From: CAJQQY01 sp964564545
GTDB lineage: Bacteria > Bacteroidota > Bacteroidia > Chitinophagales > Saprospiraceae
Reading direction: 5' to 3'
Length of the DNA: 64,000 bases
Assembly: GCA_964564545.1 (NCBI GenBank)
Contig: CAZMBP010000002.1
Location: forward strand, 1 to 64,000
The position numbers and the translations under genes are program-made. Under the pieces are notes generated by a model. That model searched no databases, had not been told where the DNA came from, and worked only from the letters and a program-made list of their open reading frames with translations. Positions within the stretch are counted from its first letter, which is position 1; every line of letters starts with the position of its first letter. Positions 1 to 8,503 of this stretch are shown one piece after another.

Positions 1-1062
1 CTCAGGAAGTGTGATAGCGATTCGATTTACTTCTTTAGGAACTACGTAAGGTTTTCCTTCCAAAATTTTTTGCACATCTTCCATGATTTTTTGAAATGGA
101 ATTGCATCATAATTTGTTAAAAAAACAAACTTATATTTTAATTCTGGATTGGAATGAATGTAGGCTCGTTTTCCATCTGTTCCTCCAGCATGGCCGATAA
201 TTCCGTCTTTATTTTTAAGATTAGAAAGAAAAGGTTCGTTGTCTAAATAATTTAAAAAGGTCATCAGGTCATCGACTGAAGAATAAATTTTTCCCATCTT
301 AAATGCATCTGGGTGGAATTTTTTTATGGCAACAATATTTTCATCATCATCCAATTCATGACCATAAGCATACTTGGTTAGGTTACTATTATCAGCATAA
401 AAGTGTCCGCCAGTATCATCCATTTGTAATCGATCAAAAAATATATGATGAAGATTTTGGGAAAAAGAAGTGTTGGCAATTTTACCAATCACATAATATA
501 AAACTTGAAAACCAACGTTCGAATATCGGCCATCTGTTCCAGGTTCGAATTCCAGTTTTTGTTTTTTTGCCAAATCAATTACTTGCTCGTTGGTTAAGTC
601 AGCTTCATTTTGAGTGAGGTCAGCAGCTTCACGAGGTAAGCCAGATTGATTGTTCATTAAATGTTCAATCGTAATTTTTTCTCCATTTGGAAAATCAGGA
701 ATGTATTTATTTAAAAAATCTTTCCGATTGATTTTTCCATCTTGTTCCAATTGGATGATACTTGCCTTTGCCATCAATTTTGAAATAGATCGGATATCAA
801 ATTGACTCTCAATCGTGACGTATAAACTGCTATCTTTTTGATCAGTAAGATTGAATGCTTTTTTGAAAATATCTTCTCCATTTTGCTGAACCATTACACA
901 ACCATTGAATTGTTTCAAAGAAGTCAAGGCTGTAAAATATTCATCTAATTGATCAGAAGTAGATAAAGATGGGGGAGGTGTATTGGTAGAATTTGAAGGT
1001 TCGTTTTTGCAAAAAGTAAAGCTAATACAAATGATCAAAAATAAAATTGTCTTGAAATTCAT
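1..1062 (-). CDS. Serine hydrolase, beta-lactamase/PBP fold lipoprotein (C-terminus cut by window edge)
   Basis: The minus-strand frame stays open from an ATG at 1062 to the window edge (354 codons, no stop), so the 3' end is missing. The N-terminus is a lipoprotein signal ending in Cys18, so the protein is probably anchored in the cell envelope. Class C beta-lactamase-family motifs are present in order: SISK at residues 92-95 (nucleophile Ser92, Lys95), YSN at 180-182, and HAGG at 291-294 in place of the usual HTG. The family includes D-aminopeptidases, esterases and PBP-like enzymes, so the substrate cannot be deduced. It is followed on the minus strand by whatever lies left of the window. 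Confidence 0.85.
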   Translation of the reverse strand, partial: MNFKTILFLIICISFTFCKNEPSNSTNTPPPSLSTSDQLDEYFTALTSLKQFNGCVMVQQNGEDIFKKAFNLTDQKDSSLYVTIESQFDIRSISKLMAKASIIQLEQDGKINRKDFLNKYIPDFPNGEKITIEHLMNNQSGLPREAADLTQNEADLTNEQVIDLAKKQKLEFEPGTDGRYSNVGFQVLYYVIGKIANTSFSQNLHHIFFDRLQMDDTGGHFYADNSNLTKYAYGHELDDDENIVAIKKFHPDAFKMGKIYSSVDDLMTFLNYLDNEPFLSNLKNKDGIIGHAGGTDGKRAYIHSNPELKYKFVFLTNYDAIPFQKIMEDVQKILEGKPYVVPKEVNRIAITLPE

Positions 1063-1129
1063 GCTATATTTTTTAGAAGAGAAATTGAATCTAAAAGACG
1101 ATTTAGAATGCCAATAGTTACTGGGGAAT

Positions 1130-1363
1130 TTATTTGTTTCTCTCTTTTTCCTCTTTCTCTTTTTTCATTTTTTCTACGATGGGCTGGAATTGTTCTTGGA
1201 TATGTTCATTGAACCATGCATCGATTAAGTCCTTTCGGAATCGCCATTCCTTCCCTATTTTGGCCGCAGGGATTTTCCCTTTTTGCGCCCAAGTATAAAT
1301 AGTTTGTGGTTTTAATTTAAGATATTTTGCCACATCCTCGATGGTCATTATTTCCCCATGCAT
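1130..1363 (-). CDS. Small helix-turn-helix DNA-binding protein (excisionase/MerR-like)
   Basis: This 77-residue protein is almost entirely one winged-helix domain of the HTH_17 (excisionase-like) type: MTIEDVAKYLKLKPQTIYTW, then a wing with KIPAAKIGKEWRFRKDLIDAW. In this family it binds DNA as a small regulator or excision factor. No integrase, recombinase or phage gene lies nearby, so a chromosomal transcription regulator is more likely than a true excisionase. The C-terminus is a charged Lys/Glu tail. The start could be the first ATG (1363) or the internal ATG at 1348, where the domain begins. Its target is unknown. Confidence 0.75.
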   Translation of the reverse strand: MHGEIMTIEDVAKYLKLKPQTIYTWAQKGKIPAAKIGKEWRFRKDLIDAWFNEHIQEQFQPIVEKMKKEKEEKERNK

Positions 1364-1377
1364 AGTTTTACTTTTTT

Positions 1378-1481
1378 AGAGGTCAGAAGTCAGATCGTTC
1401 GCTTTGCTCTCTGTCAGAGGTCAGACTAACGAGAGTTATTTTATCTTTGGATTATTATCATCAGTCTGACTTCTGACCTCT
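1378..1481. repeat. Intergenic inverted repeat, 17-nt perfect arms
   Basis: The arm AGAGGTCAGAAGTCAGA at 1378-1394 is matched by its exact reverse complement at 1465-1481. A partial third copy (CAGAGGTCAGA) lies inside the loop at 1415-1425. It fills the gap between two minus-strand genes. It resembles the other long intergenic palindromes of the window in architecture but not in sequence. A terminator role is possible, but the loop of about 70 nt is long for that. Confidence 0.8.
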
Positions 1482-1499
1482 TATAAATTAGACACAAAA

Positions 1500-2333
1500 T
1501 TAATCTTTTTTATTTGAATCATCCTGTGTTGGTTCAGGAGATTCAGGTTGTACTTTTTCTTTTACAGGTTCCTCTGCTTGTTTTGGAGGTTCACTCTCTG
1601 GTTTTTCAGGAGCGTCATTTTGATTAGACTCTTTTCTTTTTTGAACATTTGAAGGCCCCATCATTTCACCCAGGGACTTTATCATACTGGAATAAAAATT
1701 TCCTTGTGTATCTTTTCTAAATAATTCATAGGGCATGTCTTTGTAACCGACAAATGGACGTAGATTCCACGCTAACTGAACTCCGACAAAGGCAAAAATA
1801 ATTACCCAAACTCTGAAAATTCCTAATCCTATTTGAGGATAAACTCCTTGTTCGGCAAACGAATTTTTCAAAGCATCCAAAACTGCACGCATTCCAAAAA
1901 ATCCAGAAAATACAAAGACGCCAACATGTAAGAATTTTAAAAAATTATAATTATCACCTGACAATTGAAATAATAAAACGATGGGAGCAAATGCCAACAT
2001 GATGGTCGTCGTCATCAAAAAACCACTTAACATCATAACAGCTAATTGTTTGATTTTGACCTTGGAACCCAAAACTAATTGGACGATATAAAAGGAAGGA
2101 AAACAAATAATCAAGGTTAAAAAAAGCAAAGACATCAACTTTGCTCCAGAAGATATTGCTTGCATCCAAGAATTATAACTACCCATGATTAAGCCATAGC
2201 AAAATGAGAAAAGTGCAATGATTAAAATCTGGGCGCTTATTATATTAGTGGGATAAGTTTCTTGAGTGATTTTTTCAAAATGGTCATCACGTTCTTGAAG
2301 CACTTCGAACGCTTCTGCGAAAGGTATTTTCAT
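1500..2333 (-). CDS. Polytopic membrane protein of unknown function
   Basis: This is a 277-residue protein with about five to six hydrophobic segments between residues 30 and 190. The segments are followed by a conserved-looking LRPFVG motif near 193 and a Pro/Glu/Lys-rich cytosolic tail of about 60 residues. The layout (short N-terminal helix, MGSYNSW between the first two membrane segments, LRPFxG after the last) recalls a widespread family sometimes labelled 'actin-binding WH2 domain-containing protein' in automatic annotation. I regard that label as uninformative, and no WH2 motif is convincing here. No catalytic motif is seen. It is separated from its neighbours by 136 bp and 202 bp, so it is probably a single-gene unit. 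Confidence 0.7.
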   Translation of the reverse strand: MKIPFAEAFEVLQERDDHFEKITQETYPTNIISAQILIIALFSFCYGLIMGSYNSWMQAISSGAKLMSLLFLTLIICFPSFYIVQLVLGSKVKIKQLAVMMLSGFLMTTTIMLAFAPIVLLFQLSGDNYNFLKFLHVGVFVFSGFFGMRAVLDALKNSFAEQGVYPQIGLGIFRVWVIIFAFVGVQLAWNLRPFVGYKDMPYELFRKDTQGNFYSSMIKSLGEMMGPSNVQKRKESNQNDAPEKPESEPPKQAEEPVKEKVQPESPEPTQDDSNKKD

Positions 2334-2535
2334 GGTAAATCAAATTTTGTTTTGAGTTTGATAATTTAAAGTTACCATTTTAGAATGTGAAAGAATAAGT
2401 TTTATTGTTGTTTTTTACTGTTTTATGATGTTTTTTATTGAAATGAATAATCGTTTTAAGTGCTTTCATCAATTGAAATGATTAATTGATTCAGCTTTTC
2501 TTTCTCATTAAAGTCCATGATACTCTTTCAGTAGA

Positions 2536-3354
2536 TTATTTTTTCTCAGCAATAACTTCGATCATCATTGGACAAAAAACAGTTGCTCCTGTTTTGTTTT
2601 CCCATTCGTTAGAGGCAGAAAGTGCTTCTGAAACTTCTTTTTGAGTTAGATAACCTGGCTCAATTAACCTGGGAAAATAACTATGGAAAAATGATTTTGG
2701 CCAATGCCATGTAGCCTGCTTAGGAGTGACCAATTTTGTCATAGGTCTAATATTTATAACTTTCATATCAAGTTCCTCCATAATTCTCGGAAGTTCTCGC
2801 CCTATGTCAATTTCACTATCAGAATCTTTAAAACTTTTTAGTGTAGCCTTGATTGCTTTGGTCAAAGCGGGCATGTTAGGTTCAGTTTGAAAAGTAGACC
2901 AATCATAATATTCATGAATGACCATTTTTCCTCCAGGTTTTAGAGCCTTCAAAACTTTGGCTAAAATCTCTTTTGGATTGGGTAACCAAGCCAAAGCCCA
3001 ACGGCAATACATTCCATCCAAGCTGTTCTCCGCTAATTTCATTTCATCAAAATCTGCAACGATACCTTCAATATTTAAATGATGTAATTGAACAGTTTTA
3101 TCTAAATATTCAATGTAACTGGCTGATCTGTCGATGCCGATGGTTTTACCTTCTGGGCCGGTGATGAATGCTAATTCTTTCGAGCAATAACCAGGGCCGC
3201 AACCTAAATCAAGAATGGTTTGGCCTGAGGTAAATTGAGCTAGTTCCCATCCTCGTTGTGCCTCCGAAGCCCAAACCTGATGTTGTAATCCAAGGCGATA
3301 AAGTTCTTGTTCATCCGTTCCTAAAATGTAGGCATTTTCTTCTTGGTTTGACAT
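2536..3354 (-). CDS. Class I SAM-dependent methyltransferase
   Basis: This is a 272-residue protein with a Rossmann-type methyltransferase domain. Motif I is ILDLGCGPG at residues 47-55, the acidic residue after beta-2 is in GIDRSASYIEYL, the D-x-F motif is in IVADFDEM, and motif post-I is WALAWLPNPKEILAKVLKAL followed by LKPGGKMVIHEY. The C-terminal half supplies the substrate site and is not diagnostic; small-molecule methylation is the usual role. It ends 17 bp upstream of a 20-codon open frame (2456-2518, minus) that I do not call. It starts 25 bp after the stop of the lipoprotein gene upstream on the same strand, so the two could be cotranscribed. Confidence 0.85.
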   Translation of the reverse strand: MSNQEENAYILGTDEQELYRLGLQHQVWASEAQRGWELAQFTSGQTILDLGCGPGYCSKELAFITGPEGKTIGIDRSASYIEYLDKTVQLHHLNIEGIVADFDEMKLAENSLDGMYCRWALAWLPNPKEILAKVLKALKPGGKMVIHEYYDWSTFQTEPNMPALTKAIKATLKSFKDSDSEIDIGRELPRIMEELDMKVINIRPMTKLVTPKQATWHWPKSFFHSYFPRLIEPGYLTQKEVSEALSASNEWENKTGATVFCPMMIEVIAEKK

Positions 3355-3379
3355 GGTTGGTATTTTTGTAGATGTAATG

Positions 3380-4441
3380 TTATTTAGGTAGATATTGTGG
3401 TTCTATAGTTTTGTTGAAAGCAATTCTAAAGATTTTGTCATGGTAAAATTCGTCATTGTCTAGTTTTAAGGGATCAACAACGACTGGTCGATTTTTATTA
3501 TCAATTCCAACTATAACAAAATCCATTTGCCCAAATCTATTCTTTTCAACATAAGGATATTTATCTCCATATTGATCAACCGATTCATCAGGATTTCCTA
3601 GGTCTAAATATTTCCGATTGGTAAATTCTAAATGCTTGCCTTTTAATGTTGCATCCTTAAAAGAATTCTTGAAACTAATATTACCATCACAAATTATTTC
3701 AATTGACCTAAAAGGACATTTTAAAATTATTTTATTTTCCTTTGGCAAAACTTCAATGAATTGCTTATTCCATTTCGCTAAAAAATCTTTTCTCCCAAAA
3801 GAATATTTTTTTAGTCGAGTATCAAAGCGGGAATAATCTTTAATAGCATTAATCTCTTTTTGATAAGGTAAACGAAAGGTTGGCAGATACTCTTTTTTCC
3901 AAGATCTTTTTGAAACAGTATTTCTAACATTACCCATGTATTGATCTACCAAGAAAGCTTCCATAGAAAAACAATCTTCATCTCTTTGATTAGGATTAAA
4001 ATTGAGAAATCCTTTTTTGATCAAAACATTTTCATTGTATCGATCACTCATCCAACGTTGCATTTCCATAATTTGGGAAATAGAAAGTCCGATTAATGGG
4101 TAATCAATATATTTTGGATTTAAGATATAATTTTTGAGAATGGCAGAAGAAGTTTTTAATCTTTCTTCAATTTCAAAGCCTGAACCAAAGTTAGAGTTGA
4201 ATGAATTTTTTGGTAAAATGCTAATCACCTTTTCAGGGTAACTATCGCCATAGACCGAAATATACCAGCTCAAAAAAATTAAATATTCTCTATTTAAAAT
4301 AGGCTTCACCCGAACTCCAAAAGTTTCTGTTTCGTGGAAGGTTGGATGATTTTTATTGGACTTTAATCCAGCTGAGTTTTTAGAAAAATTACAATTGGAA
4401 AAAATGATAATAAAAAGTAGATAGCATATTTTTTTAGCCAT
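3380..4441 (-). CDS. Lipoprotein with degenerate formylglycine-enzyme-like (GldK/J-type) segment
   Basis: This is a 353-residue lipoprotein (signal MAKKICYLLFIIIFSNC, lipid Cys17). It contains REYLIFLSWY with a following SYPE, and YPLIGLSISQIMEMQRWMSD. These look like the 'EYxxFL...YP' and 'YPVVGVSWxQA..WxSxR' stretches of the sulfatase-modifying (FGE-type) domain shared by GldJ and GldK gliding/T9SS lipoproteins. The catalytic cysteines of true formylglycine enzymes are not visible, so a structural role is more likely than catalysis. It overlaps the upstream TonB-like gene by 8 bp, which implies translational coupling. The FGE link is by eye only and uncertain; that it is an exported lipoprotein is well supported. 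Confidence 0.6.
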   Translation of the reverse strand: MAKKICYLLFIIIFSNCNFSKNSAGLKSNKNHPTFHETETFGVRVKPILNREYLIFLSWYISVYGDSYPEKVISILPKNSFNSNFGSGFEIEERLKTSSAILKNYILNPKYIDYPLIGLSISQIMEMQRWMSDRYNENVLIKKGFLNFNPNQRDEDCFSMEAFLVDQYMGNVRNTVSKRSWKKEYLPTFRLPYQKEINAIKDYSRFDTRLKKYSFGRKDFLAKWNKQFIEVLPKENKIILKCPFRSIEIICDGNISFKNSFKDATLKGKHLEFTNRKYLDLGNPDESVDQYGDKYPYVEKNRFGQMDFVIVGIDNKNRPVVVDPLKLDNDEFYHDKIFRIAFNKTIEPQYLPK

Positions 4442-4901
4442 GGAGTTTAAAGTTTACGGGGATTTCGTACTTTACTTTTATTGGTTTTCCATTTTTCATT
4501 GCAGGTTTGAAAGGCAATTCAAAACCTCTTCGAACAGCATTAAGTGCTTCTGTGTCAAAATCTTTACCGAGTGATTTGGTAACTTTTGAATTTTCTAATT
4601 TGCCCAATTCATTGACGATTACTTCAATTTTGACTGTACCTTGAATTCCTTTTTGTCTTCCCTGAGCCGGGTAATTCATTTTGCGATACATGGTGAAAAG
4701 AAATTTTTTATCTCCAGCGATGGCTTCGGGTCTTTGATCAACTTCATCTTCGACAAATTTTCCGTTTTGGAAAATTTGAAAAGTTGGTTTGTTTTTAGAA
4801 TTATCTGATAGGGTAGTGTCTTTAGTTGAAGTGCACGAAGCAAATCCCAGCATAATTAAAGTACTGAGAAGAAATGTAAGAATATTGTTTTCATGATTCA
4901 T
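4434..4901 (-). CDS. TonB C-terminal domain lipoprotein
   Basis: This is a 155-residue protein with a lipoprotein signal ending LGFASC (Cys23). It carries a C-terminal TonB-type domain (about residues 65-153): YPAQGRQKGIQGTVKIEVIV, ALNAVRRGFELPFKPAMKNG, and a final beta strand KVKYEIPVNFKL. TonB C-terminal domains contact TonB boxes of outer-membrane receptors. This copy lacks the usual inner-membrane anchor and Pro-rich spacer, so it is probably not an energy transducer by itself. Bacteroidota often use such domains in envelope lipoproteins. Its stop overlaps the start of the next lipoprotein gene (8 bp), so the two products probably act together. Confidence 0.8.
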   Translation of the reverse strand: MNHENNILTFLLSTLIMLGFASCTSTKDTTLSDNSKNKPTFQIFQNGKFVEDEVDQRPEAIAGDKKFLFTMYRKMNYPAQGRQKGIQGTVKIEVIVNELGKLENSKVTKSLGKDFDTEALNAVRRGFELPFKPAMKNGKPIKVKYEIPVNFKLHG

Positions 4902-4927
4902 ATTTATACAGTTTAATAGTAGAGGTG

Positions 4928-5036
4928 TTTTTTTGACGCTGACTTTTTATCTGTTTATTTTCCAAAGGAAAATTACCATTACCAGGAAAAAACATAATAA
5001 GTCATAACGAGTCATAAAAAGTCAGCGTCAAAAAAA
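4928..5036. repeat. Intergenic inverted repeat, 23-nt perfect arms
   Basis: The arm at 4928-4950 (seven T, then GACGCTGACTTTTTAT) is exactly complementary to 5014-5036. The loop contains an extra GTCATAA/GTCATAAAA tandem (5001-5018). The A/T runs at both outer ends would let it terminate transcription in either direction. It separates the TonB-like gene from the DRTGG ATPase, both on the minus strand. Confidence 0.8.
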
Positions 5037-5054
5037 AATGCCAACATCAAAAAA

Positions 5055-6167
5055 TCAATCCTTCAACTTATCCAAAATAGCATCCACATTCACATTCTCT
5101 CGAATCAACTCAATCGCCCTCTGTGTTTTCCAAGGTGTTCGAGTATTTATTTTTACCTCAATTCTACTAATCTTCACCACCGAACCATAAGTGTCCAAGT
5201 CAGTTGCAATAACAGGGATATCATTTTCTTCAATATATTTTCTAAATGTTTCCGAAACATTTGTACCTGTGGTATGACGACCATCACCTGTGATAATAAC
5301 TCCAGAAATTGGTGTCTTCGACAATCCTTTCAAACTCGAAATTAATTTCACTTTCTCAATGGCTTCATCCAATCTCTTAGAACTAACCACGAGCAAAATA
5401 TTTTTAAAGTTGTTAAACTCATTAATGGCAACCAAGGAACCCGCCACAATATCCTCAACTCGATTGTCTAATTGATCTTCATTAAATAAAACAGTTCCCT
5501 TAATTGCGTTGGTGACGGTTTCCATCATAGGAAATGATAACCGCTTATCAAAAGGTAAAACCCCCATCAAATCCAATCCTAAAGTTTTGAGTTTTTTTCC
5601 AACATAATATTCAACATCTTTTATCTTTTCAGGAATCACTTTGTTGACAATTACACCAACTATTGGAATTTCATATCTCTGAAATTGAGCAATACTCATC
5701 GTCAACTTATCAATGGTACTTCCGATACCACCTTCGACAATCATCAGCACATTTGCGTTTAGTAATTTTGCTACATCGGCATTCGAAACATCGGCCACAC
5801 TTCCTACACCTGGGTGACCAGTTCCTTCGTAGACAACCATTTCATGCTGTTTATTTAATTCTTTAGAAGCATGAATTATATTTTCTCTAAATTGAAATTG
5901 AGAAGGATCATCGATATATTTTTTTGTTACTCCACGAGCCATGACAACAGGACTATGTAAAGAACCGTCAATTTTGAATTTCAAGATTTGAGAAAACAAA
6001 GTCACATCTTTATCAATCATTTGACCTTCTACATAAAGATGTTGTTGACCAACTGGTTTGCAGTAGCCCACATTATAACCATGTTCCACGATGTTGGTGA
6101 CAAGTCCAAGAGTGGAAGTGGTTTTTCCAACGTGCTGTCCAGTAGCTGCAACATAAAGAGGTTTCAT
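5055..6167 (-). CDS. BioD-like P-loop ATPase with DRTGG domain
   Basis: This is a 370-residue protein. Residues 1-215 form a dethiobiotin-synthetase-like (AAA_26) NTPase with P-loop GQHVGKTT (residues 10-17), YEGTGHPGVGS as the second nucleotide-site loop and VGVIVNKV as the base-recognition strand. Residues from about 220 carry a DRTGG-type regulatory domain, with GVIITGDGR close to the C-terminal end. The same two domains form the N-terminus of long phosphotransacetylases (Pta), but the catalytic PTA_PTB domain is absent, so this is a stand-alone homologue of the regulatory half. It is divergent from pckA across a 609-bp gap. A link to central carbon metabolism is plausible but not shown. 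Confidence 0.75.
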   Translation of the reverse strand: MKPLYVAATGQHVGKTTSTLGLVTNIVEHGYNVGYCKPVGQQHLYVEGQMIDKDVTLFSQILKFKIDGSLHSPVVMARGVTKKYIDDPSQFQFRENIIHASKELNKQHEMVVYEGTGHPGVGSVADVSNADVAKLLNANVLMIVEGGIGSTIDKLTMSIAQFQRYEIPIVGVIVNKVIPEKIKDVEYYVGKKLKTLGLDLMGVLPFDKRLSFPMMETVTNAIKGTVLFNEDQLDNRVEDIVAGSLVAINEFNNFKNILLVVSSKRLDEAIEKVKLISSLKGLSKTPISGVIITGDGRHTTGTNVSETFRKYIEENDIPVIATDLDTYGSVVKISRIEVKINTRTPWKTQRAIELIRENVNVDAILDKLKD

Positions 6168-6586
6168 ACGTAAATTTTTTAGTGTAATTGAATGATTGAT
6201 TTTTTAATCATTTTTTTCAAGTATTTATTTTTTCTTGGAAGAAAAACATAAGAATAAATAACTTGAAACCCGCAAATTTCAATCTATTTGCTACACCAGC
6301 CTTCACATGCTCACATAACAAACTGATTTCATTTCTTTTTGATTAAATTTTTTTAAAAGAATAAAGCCTAAATACCAAATGGTCGATTATTCTTTGACTT
6401 AAATTTTGAGATTACTCAAATTAGGATTTTTTTAATATTATCGGTGATAAATCCTAAAATGAAGAGCAAAAAAAATTGAAGTAGAATTACAAATCTAAAC
6501 AATGCATGATAATTTTGAATAATATTGATATTTTTCTTCAAAAAAAATCACATAACCAATAATTATATCTTTTAATTAATTAGCTG

Positions 6587-6594
6587 TAGATTTG
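6587..6594 (+). promoter_or_regulatory. Candidate -7 box (TAGATTTG) for pckA
   Basis: TAGATTTG matches the Bacteroidota sigma-ABfr consensus TAnnTTTG. No clear TTG lies 19-20 nt upstream, so this is a half-site match only. Transcription from here would give a leader of about 175 nt that includes the 6632-6714 inverted repeat. Confidence 0.35.
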
Positions 6595-6631
6595 TATACC
6601 ATTTAATTAAATAGACTGTAACCAATAAATA

Positions 6632-6714
6632 AGTCATTTAACGAATTTTTCATTCAATACCGATAAACACTTGATAGTCAATAGTTTAGCTGTGTCGAAG
6701 TTCGTTAAATGACT
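6632..6714 (+). repeat. Inverted repeat in the presumed pckA leader
   Basis: AGTCATTTAACGAA (6632-6645) and its exact reverse complement TTCGTTAAATGACT (6701-6714) are separated by 55 nt. The right arm ends 62 nt before the pckA start codon. A T-rich run follows, so it could be an attenuator-like stem or a protein-binding dyad. Confidence 0.6.
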
Positions 6715-6776
6715 GTTTTCGTTTTAGGAATTCAAAACTATAGAAATTTAAAATAACTTTTTAACCCGAGAATTTT

Positions 6777-8351
6777 ATGATAAAATCTTCAAATCAGAAA
6801 CACAATCTTCAACCTGCAGCACTAGTTGAAAAAACGATCAGACTTGGTCAAGGAAAACTAAGTAGCGCAGGAGCACTCGTAATTAATACTGGAAAATTTA
6901 CAGGACGATCACCTAAAGATCGGTTCATTGTTGAAGATGCAATAACTGAACACACGGTAGATTGGGGAGATATTAACATCCCAATTGCAAAATCTTCTTT
7001 TGATGCTTTGTATGAAAAAATGATGAAATACATGGAATCATGCGAAGAGGTTTATGTGCGAGATGCAGCAGCCTGTGCTAATCCAAATTACCAGTTGAAC
7101 GTTCGAGTTTTTACTGAGTATCCATGGCAAAATTTATTTGTTTACAATATGTTTTTGCGACCAACAGAAACTGAGTTGGAAACATTTTCACCTGATTGGG
7201 AAGTGTATGCTTTTCCTTCTGTTTTAGCAAATGTAGATGAACACAATACTCGTCAAGAGAATTTTTCTATCATTAATTTTACTGAAAAGAAAATTATCGT
7301 AGGAGGAAGTGCTTATACAGGTGAAATCAAAAAGGGAATTTTCTCTGCTCTGAATTTTATTTTGCCTACCGAAAATAAAGTTCTTCCAATGCATTGTTCT
7401 GCAAATACAGGTGCCAATGGAGATACTGCACTTTTCTTTGGATTGTCTGGGACTGGAAAGACAACTTTATCCAATGATCCTGAACGAAGATTAATTGGTG
7501 ATGATGAACATGGTTGGTCAAAAGAATCTATTTTCAATTTTGAAGGTGGATGTTATGCGAAGACTATTGATCTTTCACCAAACAAAGAACCACAAATTTA
7601 TAAAGCAATTAAATTTGGAGCGATGTTGGAAAATATCGGTTTCGAAGAAGATGGTTGTACTGTAAATTATGCGGACACTTCGATTACTCAAAACACTCGA
7701 GTGAGTTACCCGATTTTTCACATTGATAATATCATGTTTAAATCTAGAGGTGATTTGCCTGAAAATATTTTCTTTTTGACTTGTGATGCTTTTGGAGTTT
7801 TGCCTCCGATCAGCAAGTTGACACCAGAGCAAGCAATGTATCATTTCATTAGTGGTTATACTGCAAAGATTGCAGGTACAGAAGATGGAATCGATGAGCC
7901 ATTGGCTACTTTCTCTGCATGTTTTGGAGCACCATTTTTACCATTGCATCCTACTCAGTATGCTGAGATGTTAGGTAGTAAAATTAAAAAAGGAAGCCGA
8001 AGAGGTGAAGGAAAAATTAATGTATGGTTAATCAATACCGGTTGGACTGGTGGTGGTTACGGACAAGGTGCTAGAATGGAATTGTCGTACACACGTGCAA
8101 TGATTAAAGCAGCATTGACTGGAAAATTAAATAAAGTTGAATTTCATAATCATCCAATTTTTGGATTGGCTATGCCTAAGACTTGTCCAGACGTTCCGAA
8201 TGCAGTTTTGAATCCAAGAGACACTTGGAGAAACGAAGAAGAGTATGATGCAACAGCAAATAAGTTAGCGAATTTGTTTACTGAAAATTTTCAAAAGTAT
8301 TCAGATAAAGCGTCAGCTGAGATTGTAAGTGCAGGACCTGCGTTGGTGTAA
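6777..8351 (+). CDS. pckA: ATP-dependent phosphoenolpyruvate carboxykinase
   Basis: This 524-residue protein converts oxaloacetate and ATP to PEP, CO2 and ADP, the first committed gluconeogenic step, in the cytosol. Hallmarks are the oxaloacetate-binding TGRSPKDRF near residue 42, the kinase-1a P-loop GLSGTGKTTLS near 222-232, the metal-binding GDDEHGW near 241-247, and the C-terminal NTGWTGGGYGQG adenine/loop region. Length and full colinearity fit the family (about 530). The ATG at 6777 is preceded by no strong Shine-Dalgarno sequence, as is usual for Bacteroidota. A strong hairpin terminator follows, so it is monocistronic. The BioD-like/DRTGG gene diverges upstream. Confidence 0.97.
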   Translation: MIKSSNQKHNLQPAALVEKTIRLGQGKLSSAGALVINTGKFTGRSPKDRFIVEDAITEHTVDWGDINIPIAKSSFDALYEKMMKYMESCEEVYVRDAAACANPNYQLNVRVFTEYPWQNLFVYNMFLRPTETELETFSPDWEVYAFPSVLANVDEHNTRQENFSIINFTEKKIIVGGSAYTGEIKKGIFSALNFILPTENKVLPMHCSANTGANGDTALFFGLSGTGKTTLSNDPERRLIGDDEHGWSKESIFNFEGGCYAKTIDLSPNKEPQIYKAIKFGAMLENIGFEEDGCTVNYADTSITQNTRVSYPIFHIDNIMFKSRGDLPENIFFLTCDAFGVLPPISKLTPEQAMYHFISGYTAKIAGTEDGIDEPLATFSACFGAPFLPLHPTQYAEMLGSKIKKGSRRGEGKINVWLINTGWTGGGYGQGARMELSYTRAMIKAALTGKLNKVEFHNHPIFGLAMPKTCPDVPNAVLNPRDTWRNEEEYDATANKLANLFTENFQKYSDKASAEIVSAGPALV

Positions 8352-8393
8352 CCCCTTCCCCTAAAGGGGAACGATAAAATATAGAATGTATTT

Positions 8394-8431
8394 AAATGCG
8401 AATTAAGTGAGAGCTTAGTTCGCATTTTTTT
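8394..8431 (+). terminator. Rho-independent terminator after pckA
   Basis: The stem AAATGCGAATTAAG (8394-8407) pairs with CTTAGTTCGCATTT (8414-8427) with a single mismatch across a 6-nt loop, and T residues follow. A smaller GC stem, TTCCCC/GGGGAA, lies just upstream at about 8357-8372. Confidence 0.85.
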
Positions 8432-8448
8432 AGCCGCTTCCTCGTGCA

Positions 8449-8480
8449 CTCTCCCAATAGGAGAGTAATCTAGGGAGAGG
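8449..8480. repeat. Short GA/CT-rich palindromic repeat
   Basis: CTCTCC..GGAGAG lies within 8450-8465 and a related GGGAGAGG follows at 8473-8480. Together they form a small palindromic cluster between the pckA terminator and the next promoter. It looks like an intergenic repeat of the REP-like kind; no function can be assigned. Confidence 0.4.
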
Positions 8481-8495
8481 TTAAAATCTTTTTAC

Positions 8496-8503
8496 TACTT
8501 TTG
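8496..8503 (+). promoter_or_regulatory. Candidate -7 box (TACTTTTG) for the Sua5/YrdC gene
   Basis: TACTTTTG matches TAnnTTTG perfectly and lies 15 nt upstream of the ATG at 8519. It overlaps the alternative TTG start codon at 8501. This argues that translation begins at 8519, because the TTG would sit inside the promoter rather than in the mRNA. Confidence 0.55.

Larger units (their letters stand above)
6168..6776. other. 609-bp divergent intergenic region upstream of pckA
   Basis: I find no coding frame with protein-like composition here; the region is very AT-rich. It holds a candidate promoter box for pckA and a 14-nt inverted repeat, listed separately. The left half, nearest the DRTGG ATPase, shows no feature I can name. 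Confidence 0.6.

Noticed and set aside
303..617. Plus-strand open frame of 104 codons at the left end
   Set aside because: It is antisense to the clear serine hydrolase on the minus strand and has an unlikely His/Gln-rich composition.
2456..2518. 20-codon minus-strand frame (MDFNEKEKLNQLIISIDEST) 17 bp after the methyltransferase
   Set aside because: Composition looks protein-like, but it is too short to support without conservation and no signal or domain is seen.
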